This document shows, piece by piece, positions 1 to 8,150 of a DNA stretch of 64,000 nucleotides (position 1 is the stretch's first letter; each line of letters starts with the position of its first letter). The stretch is from positions 154,300,575-154,364,574 of the forward strand of contig NC_134455.1 in assembly GCF_047948215.1 (NCBI RefSeq), in the 5' to 3' direction. The notes below the pieces were generated by a model. That model ran no database searches, was not told where the DNA came from, and worked only from the letters and a program-made list of their open reading frames with translations. This stretch comes from Lycorma delicatula. Taxonomy: Eukaryota > Arthropoda > Insecta > Hemiptera > Fulgoridae. Both the position numbers and the translations under genes were made by a program.

Positions 1-720
1 ATTGTTCTATTTTAAAATTAAATTCTAAAAACAAAAGAAAGAGCTCCTTCATATTCAATAAAAATCTTTTTTCTGTTTAATCTGTACAAGAATTTAAAAA
101 TTTAGTAAACTGTAGAAAATAATAAGAGAAATCATGGTAAATTATAAATATAAAATTATTCTATATATAAATTATTAATCAATTTGATAATTAAATTATT
201 ATATTATTTTAAGTTATAGTGAACTGTGTTGCAATTATAAAATTAACAGTTAAAATTACATTTAGTAAATTTTTTGCTGTCTATTAAAAATAAGAACTAG
301 ATATATGAAGAAATATATATGGATTAATACTATATGAAAACTTTTTCTTTTGTAAACGTAGAAATTGACCTTGAAACCAGTCACTTAAAAATATTTAGTA
401 TAATTCCAAATAAATCTTTATTTAAATGTAAAAGTTATGAATTTACTTTTGTGTTTTAATGAAGTTACAATAAACAATTAAGTATAAATTAACAAAAACG
501 TAACACTTTAATTGTAAACTAATGCAGCCACAAAAAAAATTATATAAATACATTTATTGAGTTTTTTTTTTTTAAATACACAATAAATAATCAGTAAATA
601 GGTAATCATTAGAATAAAATTACAACAAAACTATTTTTTTTATGCCATTAGATTTTACATAAGAAAATAATTAGAAATATTATTGGTTAGTAATGGACCA
701 ATTAATAACAGTTGTTCATT
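1..720. other. AT-rich intergenic DNA
   Basis: No open frame resembling a protein and no structured repeat was seen. The tract is A/T homopolymer runs and short direct words typical of the background in this window. Confidence 0.5.
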
Positions 721-924
721 GGTCAGAATAACATGTAGGCGTCAGCAACAAATAATATTCTATATCTACATTGAATAGATTTCTGATTGTAACTGTTTAT
801 ATATAAACACATCCTCCAGTTCACTGTCGAATAACTTGTCACATTGATTTTTCTGTACTTAAATTTGTGAATCCTCTTCAATAATATGTCCCGAAATTCT
901 CTTCTTAAAAATATTTTAATACAT

Positions 925-1030
925 TGTGTCAAAATGGATTCAGGAATGGTCAAAATGGATATTTCCGTTGAAATCTGAAAAGCAAAATTTTTCGCGATCA
1001 CAATACTTCCTTTACTTCGTACAAGGAAAC
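925..1030 (-). repeat. Dispersed repeat gamma, copy 1
   Basis: On the minus strand this reads from 'CCTTGTACGAAG' through 'AGTATTGTGATCGCGAAAAA', 'TTTCAACGGAAATATCCATT' and 'CCTGAATCCATTTTGAC'. The same block occurs on the plus strand at about 60195-60290, which shows that it is a repeat. The 108-residue open frame over this region (723-1049, minus) follows the repeat and is not taken as a gene. Confidence 0.75.
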
Positions 1031-1089
1031 AAAAACAAATTAAATACATTAAATGATAAATGATAACAGAATAATAAACCTCAAATACA

Positions 1090-1800
1090 GTAATTGTTCG
1101 AAATTTCCTCCTTCACAATATTCACAGTACTCTGCCCGACGTTAAATATTTCCCGTGGCTTTCCTTATCATCTCAGGATTGATTAGTATAATCTCAATAG
1201 TACAATAATTTCGTATTTTAATGAGTAACTCTTCTTCAGTATTTTTGTGTGTCTACTATCGTTTTCATAAAGAAATAATCTAGTGGCGTTAAGTCAGTTG
1301 ATCTTGGTGGCCAGTTGATCGGTCAACCACGTTCAATCCAGTTTAAGAAATTAGGATTCAAGTGATTTTTTAGCTAATAAAGAAAAATGGGGCATTGAAA
1401 CACCGTGCTGGAAAATCATTTGCAATCTAGTTTGTAAAAGTATTTCATCCAAAAAACCGGCAAATTATGTCTAAAAAAATGAAGGTATGCATCTCCCGTA
1501 AAGTTTTCATTGAAAACAAACGGTTCCAAAATTTTGTTATAAATAATGCCACAACAAACATTAATGTAAAATCTATGTTGGAAACTAGTTTCCACAGTAC
1601 CATGTGGATTGTCTTCGATCCATAAATGACTATTTTTAAAACTGAAGACCCGTTTCTAATAAAAGTGGCTTCATCAGCAAAAAATTGAATTTACCGTATC
1701 AACGTTGTCTAGAAGCCAATGACATAAGTTTAATCGCTGAGATAATCTGTTGGCCGCAAATTTTGAACCTTCTGCAGGCAGAGAGAATAGAGTTTCTTTC
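1090..1800 (-). pseudogene. Decayed DDE (Tc1/mariner-type) transposase
   Basis: Read on the minus strand in shifting frames, this region gives the order expected of a transposase family common in insects and often annotated as Tc3/mariner-like. A 'KVQNLRPTDY'-type segment comes first, then FADEATF, NPHGTVE, a CCGIIYNKI block, 'GDAYLHFFRHNLPVFLDE', and finally an 'NWIERG...WPPRS.DLTPLDYF' block. It carries many stops and frameshifts. The DDE catalytic core would carry DNA cleavage and strand transfer in the nucleus. No single frame is intact, so it is dead. Two other fragments of the same superfamily lie at 48.6 and 50.3 kb. Family placement rests on motif recognition only. Confidence 0.65.
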
Positions 1801-2109
1801 CATATTGTTTTTCGCACCACTTTGTTTTTTTTTTATAAACCAGTGCGACAAGAAATTCGACTTGTACAAGTGCCTGGGCTAAGAAAAGCTGAATCACACG
1901 ATGTTCATCATTAACAAGATGAATTTACTTGGCGCTGAATACAAAATGAACACGTTAGAAATGACCCTTTCCTTCATAAACGCTGATATACCGAAAAATG
2001 TTATAAAGAATACTTTAAAAAGAATATTTATTAGGAACAGAAACAATAATACGATTTTCTGTCTATCTTTCGTCTGTTTTTCTTCAACCAAAACCAATTT
2101 TTAAATGTT

Positions 2110-2485
2110 TTTGTTTACTTTTTATCAGCTGTCTTTACATTTGTTTTCTCAATATTAAATTGTCTACAAGTTTTGTTACTAAATCTTCCACATTTATTAT
2201 CAAATTTTGTGTTTTACGTCGGATATCTTAAAACTACTGGAGTTACAGTTCTGGAACCTATTTTATCCTATTTCCCAGCTCAAATTACATAAAAAACCAC
2301 CAACTTTAACCCTTAATTTGGGTCCCAAATATTACAGTATGGCTTCTTTTTATTAGAAGAGCTGAAATCCGGAGGAAATCTTTCGCTAGCCGCAACTCAA
2401 ACACAAAGAGTTTCCAGATATAGGTTTATATGAATTTTTTAATATTTTCACCAGTAAAATATGTCCTGAAAGTTTGTTTCTCTGA
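2110..2485 (+). repeat. Dispersed repeat alpha, copy 1
   Basis: It shares with 49.0, 59.0 and 62.9 kb the ordered words 'GTTTTACGTCGGATATC', 'AAAACTAC..GAG.TACAGTT', 'CTGAAATCCGGA.GAAATCTT' and 'CGCTAGCCG.AACTC'. It lacks the terminal 'CTAGAATCAGTTCCCAAATT' part seen in other copies. It lies just upstream of the minus-strand transposase relic, pointing outward, as an element terminus would. Confidence 0.65.
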
Positions 2486-3338
2486 TTCTTCGTTTGAGAC
2501 TTTATTTATTGTCAAAAAAAAAGTATCTAATTGACTACAGAATTTGATTAACCTGTAAAATAAAATAATTCAGAAATGTTCTTAAAAAGATAGGACTACA
2601 GGATGGCCAACGTTAGGAAATGTCAACAGATAAAATGAGAATAACAATGATTGATTATATGAATGGGAGAGAAAGATATGAAAATGAATGCTTTTATTTT
2701 AACTAAAAGCACAATTACATAAGTGGTCGCACAACAATAAACATAAAATCGTTCGTAGCGTTCAACAGACATTGTAATAGAAAATAATTACTGTCTAAAC
2801 TCATTCTTAAAAATACTATTTAAATTTTACCATTTTAAGGCGAAAATATGAAAAACTTTCAAAGTTCATAATTTTTTAATAACGAAATAAATTTCTTGTC
2901 TCATTCTCTCCTTCTCTTCCAGACTCACTCTCAAGCGTGAATGAGGTAAATGAAAATGATTTACAGTAAGAACATAAAATTATTAATTTTTTTTAAGTTA
3001 AAAATTTATTTGAAATCTGTGGTTAAAAATTCACTTCAATTCACTGCAACAAACAATGCACATTTAAATAAAACTTTAACTGGAAGTACAGGAGTTCTAA
3101 ATAGATTTGCCCTTTAACAAAGGTTATATTCACGCCCTTTATGGAAGGTCAAGTCTAAAGTACAACGGTTTATCGTAGCTATGAATATTAGCTGTAAAAT
3201 ACTAGGTGTATTGTTTCAATGCAATATATTATTTTAATGAGAGACGGAAATCACCTTTTGTTGTGCTACTGTTCTATAAGATATAAATAAATTTCGTTAC
3301 GATGAATAACAAAAGTCGCGTAACCCAAATGAATAATT

Positions 3339-3671
3339 ATGAGAAATAAAAAAGAAACCAGCAGTGATCATCCAACAGGAATTTTTAATAATTACTCATA
3401 TAATGTACCTTTTAAAATGGAAGAATTCGCGAAAGCGTTGGAAAAATCAGGTAACACAGCTGCTGGTCCGGATGAAATCCACTATAATATGATCAGGCAG
3501 CTGAATACCACTGCAAAGCGTAGATTATTAGAACTTTATAATAAAATATGGCGGGATGGAACGTACCCGCAGCAGTGGAAAAAAGCTCATGTTGTTCCAG
3601 TACCAAAGAAAAATAAAAATTTAACAGACCCCAATATTACACGTCAAAGAAATATCGTCCTATTTCTTTGA
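3339..3671 (+). pseudogene. RT fingers segment of I-clade ORF2
   Basis: This 110-residue open frame holds the start of the reverse transcriptase: 'VPFKMEEFAKALEKSGNTAA', then GPDEIHYNMI and an LYNKIWRDGTYPQQWKKA block, ending at the 'DPN.YRPI' motif. The first 16 or so residues are not native. They come from a 46-bp duplicate of the region at 4776-4821 read in another frame. The frame breaks in a palindromic insertion at 3639-3676, and the protein resumes at 3668 in another frame. The annotated ATG is therefore not a natural start. Confidence 0.8.
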
Positions 3672-5425
3672 CGTGTGCTATGGGAAAAATACTGGAGAAA
3701 ATGATTAATAATCGACTCGTCTGGGTTTTAAAAAAAGAAAACCTGATATCACCGAATCAAGCAGGTTTTCGGCAATACCATTCTACCACTGATCAAATGA
3801 TCAGCTTAGAAGACGTTATATATAACAGCTTCATTAAAAGGAAACATTGTGTCGGAGTCTTCTTTGATCTTCAGAAGGCTTTCGATATGACCTGGCGTCA
3901 TGGTATAATGCTCCAGATACATGAATGGGGCATTCGTGGAAACCTGCCAGTCTTACTGAGCAACTATATGAATGACCGTACTTTCCAAGTACGAGTCAGT
4001 AGCGAATCTGTAAGAAATTTGGAAAATGGCATACCACAAGGTTCGCCGTTGAGCGGTACCTTGTTTACCATCGCCATCAATAAAGTGATATTAGCCATTC
4101 CAGCAGAAATCAGCAAAAGCGTCTATGTTGATGATCTGGCAATTGTGTATGCCAGCAAAAAGACTGCTATGGTGAGGTACAAATTGCAACGAGCGATCAA
4201 TGCTCTAAATGAAGTTGCAAAGAATAACGGATTCCAATTCTCACCAGAAAAAACGTGCTGTGTACACTTTAACATTATAAAATGTTTATCGAACTTAAAT
4301 TGGGGCTCTGACAAAGAGACATTATTGAGATTGTATAAAGCATTGGTTCAATCTAAACTAGACTACGGATGTATCGTATATTCATCCGCTAGAAAGTCGC
4401 ATTTAAAAAAGTTAAACATAGTTCGTAATAGCGGAATAAGATATGCAACAGGCGCTTTCCGCACAAGTCCGGCGGCTAGTCTGATGTCTGAAGCCGGAAT
4501 AATGCCACTACATTATAGAAGAGAGATCCTCTTGTTAAGATATGCAGCAAATGTATGGGCTTTCCCTGCTCATATAAATAATAAATTGTTTACGAATCAT
4601 CCCATGGCTGCATTATACGAACGTCGTGCTACCTATTCCAGACCAGCTGGAATTAGGTACCACGAATTAAGAAATAAATATGAAATTGCCATTCCAGATA
4701 CATTGGCAATTTCTACTAGAGAAATACCGCCACGGCTCTTGCCAGCGGTAAATACAAGCTTGGATCTCTCTGAAGGAGAAATAAAAAAGAAACCAGCAGT
4801 GATCATCCAGCAGGAATTTTTGGCAACCGTCAGTAGCTACGAAGAACATATTAGAATTTATACTGACGGTTCTAAAACCGAACATGGTGTTGGATGCTCA
4901 ATATATGTAAATGAAGAAGCCCACTTTTGGAAACTGCCAGATGTGGCCAGTGTCTACACGGCAGAACTCACTGCAATTCAGCAGGCTCTTCGCTACACTG
5001 AACACTATTGCGAAGAGAGAGTGCTAATATGTTCCGATTCATTAAGTGCACTTGTCGCAATTCGGAACAAGAACATTAAGGATGTCCTAATTGCAAACAT
5101 CCTGTCCATTTTATACGTACTAAAACAACGAGGACAGCGATGCGTATTTGTATGGACTCCGGGGCATGCTGGAATTACAGGTAATGAAATCGCAGACGAA
5201 GCTGCCAGAAAGGCAATAGTCTGCGATGATTTGGATGCATTTCCTGTAAGAGTGGCAGATGTTAAAAACCGTCTAACAAACATAGTAAGAAACAAGTGGA
5301 ACGCTGAATGGAGGAGATTAAATACAAAATTAAACTCAGTAAAACCTTCTCCTTATAAATGGAAAAGCGACTTTAAGTTGACTCGCCGTGAACAAGTAGC
5401 TGTGACCAGACTTAGAATCGGTTAA
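3668..5425 (+). pseudogene. Reverse transcriptase and RNase H (ORF2, I-clade)
   Basis: The 585-residue frame would copy element RNA into DNA at a nicked chromosomal target. RT palm motifs are FFDLQKAFD (about residues 64-72), GIPQGSPLSG, and YVDDLAIV at 153-160 with the catalytic DD. About 50-60 residues between HFNI and KCLSNLNWG (near nt 4275) are missing compared with the usual I-clade layout. RNase H follows with all four acidic residues: TDGS (D400), AEL (E433), SDS (D457) and EIADEA (D510), plus WTPGHAG. The frame ends at a TAA created by a palindrome at 5419-5446. Continuation at 5437-5640 adds CGVC...H...C. The catalytic residues remain, but the missing thumb segment and frame breaks make it non-functional. 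Confidence 0.88.
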
Positions 5426-5436
5426 CAAATTTATAT

Positions 5437-5640
5437 TTGTTAACCGGTGAAGTGAGACCAATGTGCGGTGTTTGTAATAAAACACTCACAATCAAGCATC
5501 TAATAGAAGAGTGTACCATATATGAGGACCTCAGAAAGAGGTTCCGATTTACAAATAATATTAGTGCTGATCTGGATAATGGAAATGAAGAAAATATAGT
5601 TGCATTTCTACACGCCAGTGGACTTCTTAAAAGTCTATAA
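5437..5640 (+). pseudogene. C-terminal Cys/His tail of the I-clade ORF2
   Basis: The reading resumes after the stop at 5425 with LTGEVRPMCGVCNKTL and then HLIEECTIYEDLR, a C-X2-C...H...C finger usual at the end of I-clade ORF2. The stop at 5638-5640 is probably the true end. It is separated from the RT/RNase H frame only by the palindromic lesion. Confidence 0.75.
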
Positions 5641-5680
5641 AATGAAAGTTTAAAGCTGTGGCAAAAGATACTCTAAGCTG

Positions 5681-5684
<4 letters not shown>

Positions 5685-5724
<40 letters not shown>

Positions 5725-5750
5725 CTTATATATATATATATATATATATA
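5685..5750. repeat. TA dinucleotide microsatellite in LINE 3' UTR
   Basis: Two runs of alternating TA (5685-5722 and 5727-5750) are separated by 'ttac'. They sit just after the ORF2 stop of the I-clade element. Confidence 0.95.
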
Positions 5751-6060
5751 AAGAAAGAAAGAAATGGTATTGATAAGTTTAATTTTAATTTTAATTTCAT
5801 GGTCTTTTGAGAACCTTATCTCAAATTTTAATATCGGGGCCCTTTACACCCCATAAGTGTTTGTGATTGTCCTTGTCTTTTACGTCTTAAATGTTTTGTG
5901 TAGTTTGTGCTTTTAAATAAAATGTAAGGGCCCTTTACACCCTTACATATGACGATCCAGATGGTGATAGTAATTTCTTTTAAAGATTGTGACGAGGGCT
6001 AATGACCTTAGCAGTCGATGCCCGTAAAATTCCATATAAAAAAAAATAAAAAATAAAAAA

Positions 6061-6142
6061 TAATTATGATAATCAAAGTAAATGTAATTATGATAATATA
6101 TCTTAATTATCATAATATAATTATGATAATCAAAGTAAATGT
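6061..6142. repeat. Repeated tail sequence with 25-bp direct repeats
   Basis: The 25-bp unit starting 'TAATTATGATAATCAAAGTA' occurs identically at 6061-6085 and 6118-6142. The spacer is itself nearly palindromic (AATTATGATAAT...TTAATTATCATAAT). It directly follows the A-rich end of the I-clade LINE and may be its tail repeat. Confidence 0.8.
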
Positions 6143-6345
6143 TAAACACAGGCAAAATCGTAAAGGTTTTGTTGAAATGAATTATAAATTAATTTTAAAA
6201 TATTTTTTTACTTATATATTTTTTTCCATTATGAACCCTAAATATAAATATTGTCTGTAGTAAGTACCATAAAAACAAGCCTGATTTTAAAATTATACAT
6301 CAAATTGGATCACTTTTCCCAGCAGATAATGAACAGCATAAATGT

Positions 6346-6690
6346 TTGCAGGTGTATTTTATGGGTGATGAAGAAAATGAAGTAAACCGTCGTTGTCAGT
6401 ATATTGAAGGAGTCGAAAGAGATACAGTATTGAAAATTCAACGAATGTTACACAGCCACAATTTGTGGGTAAATACCTTTAAAAGTGCAATAGAAAACTG
6501 GCCTCCAGATAATTACATAGTGGTCATTCATGCTGATCGGACTCCACGTGGCAAACATGAGAGGCGTTATAATGCGCCGATGATCCATGCTCCATGCTCT
6601 TCACGAGACATAGTGTTACGGGCACATGATAATACGCTGAAACGCGTAGCCGATCCTCATAATTTTATGATGCTTTGCAGTACCCGTTAA
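6346..6690 (+). pseudogene. Helitron Rep N-terminal fragment, part 1
   Basis: The 114-residue frame resembles the Helitron-like N-terminal region: FMGDEENEVNRRCQYI, NYIVVIHADRTPRGKHERRY and SRDIVLRAHDNTLKRVADPH. The homologous reading begins upstream without an ATG (YHKNKPDFKIIHQIGSLFP at about 6262-6320). A frameshift near 6670 moves the reading to the next segment. It does not reach the catalytic HUH or tyrosine motifs. Confidence 0.78.
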
Positions 6691-7013
6691 TTTTCAGTGA
6701 AGGTGAGCCAGGATATCATTTCAATATTCCAGTCACTAATCCAACAACAAGACAGCCAGTTCCCAACAAAAAGGTTTCCTGCATGGATTTTTATGCGTAT
6801 CACATGATGCTTCAAGAGCACGACTTCAATCTCCTTTCGCGGTCAAGGCAATTCTGTCATCAATTCTTGGTAGATATGTATATTAAAGTAGAGAGCGAAC
6901 GCCTTCGTTACATTACTATAAACCAGACGAAATTACGAGCTGAAAATTACATTCATCTACAAGATGGTTATTCTGCCTTCTACTTTTGTGAACAGTTCCC
7001 GTTATCTGCATGA
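6675..7013 (+). pseudogene. Helitron Rep N-terminal fragment, part 2
   Basis: It continues the same protein with MQYPLIFSEGEPGYHFNIP, NKKVSCMDFYAYHMML, QFCHQFLVDMYIKVESERLR and AENYIHLQDG. A small gap or deletion follows, after which the reading shifts to the 6964 frame. Family members usually have more residues between 'YIHLRDA' and 'ILPSTF', so a short segment is lost. Confidence 0.78.
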
Positions 7014-7203
7014 ATACACTCAAGACGCTTTCGCTTATGTACAAACTTACGGCAGGCCTGACCTCTTTGTAACTTTTACCTGTAATCCTTCGTGGCAGGA
7101 TGTAACTAAAGAGCTAATGCCCGGGAAAAAATCCACTGATCGACATGACATAGTTGCTCGCGTATTTCGTTTAAAGGTTTACCGCGAGCGAAGCCGCGGA
7201 TAA
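6964..7203 (+). pseudogene. Helitron Rep fragment, part 3, ending in the 3' terminus
   Basis: VILPSTFVNSSRYLHEYTQD, then YGRPDLFVTFTCNPSWQDV and DRHDIVARVFRLK, match the conserved block just before the HUH region. The last residues (VYRERSRG) are read from the Helitron 3' hairpin, not from protein sequence. An internal deletion therefore fused the coding region to the element end. Confidence 0.78.
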
Positions 7204-7659
7204 AAGCTAGTGTAGTTTATAAACATTTTATATACACTCGTTTTAAATATGGTTATTTTTAAAATTTGTTTTACATAAAAACTCTTTATTTTACTTTAGC
7301 AGATTAAACAAACTGGTGAAAAAAATTTTTTTTTAAGTAGCACTTATTTGAAAATATGTAGCACATATTATTTCCGACAAAACAAACTGGTCTCCGGATG
7401 TTCTACAAATTATTTTAAAAATATGTTCGAGGGATACAGTATACATTCTAGTGCATTCTTCTACGTTAACGAGTACAGGACTTTCACTATTTAAAAAAAA
7501 ATCGATTTTACTGTCAGAGATATACGACGAGTATACTGAAATCCTTTGAAATAATTACTGTTATAAATCATTCTCATGTCAATGAAAAATAAAAATTATG
7601 AGAAGATTTTGGGGTAACTAAATGTTATCTGAGGCAATGGATCTGAAAATTACAAGTAC

Positions 7660-8150
7660 ATTTTGTTTCGTCACGGTTGCCGGATTATTTTACTGCGCTA
7701 AGTATTGTTTACGAAGCAGCGACCCATTATTTTGACCAATGGTGATGAAGAATCGTACTACGGCAACCAATAGAAGGAATGTTATTCAATAACATACCTT
7801 GACTCAACCAACCACAAGTCTCCCGTTACTGCAGTTCAACCTATGTTTAAAGAGCGTGATTGTAACATCGTCAACGGAGATGTCTAGATAATATTCGGGA
7901 AAGAAGTAAGAAAAGACGTTTTAAGTAGAGGAGATCGATCACTTCATTACAGACGACCAATCCCGTCAGGATCTCGCTCCGACCACCGAATAACAAATCT
8001 TTCCTTTAAAAAAATACTGCTTCGTTTTGCCTCCCGGACTAACAAAGCTGTGGCTGTTATTAACTGTCTGAGCTTACCAAACCAAACGTCTTTTCTCATA
8101 GCCTGTCTCAGAAGCGGCTGAAACAGGCTGGCTCTCCCAGGCAGCCGACT
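7660..8150. other. Relatively GC-rich island without recognised coding
   Basis: This stretch is clearly less AT-rich than its flanks. It contains an imperfect hairpin at 8100-8129 (AGCCTGTCTCAG / CTGAAACAGGCT). I see no long open frame and no family match. An LTR or other transposon remnant is possible but unproven. Confidence 0.3.

Larger units (their letters stand above)
3341..6060 (+). mobile_element. I-clade non-LTR retrotransposon, 5'-truncated and mutated
   Basis: The order is: a scrambled 5' end, RT fingers (AAGPDEIHY), RT palm with YVDD, RNase H, a C-terminal Cys/His motif, a TA microsatellite, and a 3' untranslated region with 'CCCTTTACACCC' blocks and the end motif 'GAGGGCTAATGACCTTAGCA', followed by an A-rich tail near 6040. 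RNase H after RT is the I-clade arrangement. The same 3' tail occurs at 36600-36810. ORF1 and the endonuclease are absent. The copy is inactive because of a frameshift at 3640, an internal deletion near 4275 and a stop at 5425. Confidence 0.85.
6262..7210 (+). mobile_element. Helitron deletion derivative with 3' hairpin and CTAG end
   Basis: N-terminal Helitron Rep-helicase coding sequence runs from about 6262, in three frames. It covers IGSLFPAD, VYFMGDEENEV, VVIHADRTPRGKHERRYNAP, SRDIVLRAHDNTLKRVADPH, QYPLIF...GYHFNI, FCHQFLVDMYIKVESERLRY, TILPSTF-like, and YGRPDLFVTFTCNPSWQDV...DRHDIVARVFR. The coding stops before the HUH and helicase motifs. It is joined near 7173 to a terminal structure: stem CCGCG (7182-7186), loop of 8, stem CGCGG (7195-7199), 7 nt, then CTAG (7207-7210). 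This matches the Helitron 3' end rule (short hairpin then CTRR). The 5' TC end was not located. Confidence 0.8.

Noticed and set aside
723..1049. 108-residue minus-strand ORF as a gene
   Set aside because: Half of it is repeat gamma, also found at 60.2 kb, and the rest has no motif.
5685..5750. Replication origin or regulatory TA block
   Set aside because: A plain dinucleotide microsatellite in a LINE 3' UTR; similar runs occur elsewhere in the window.
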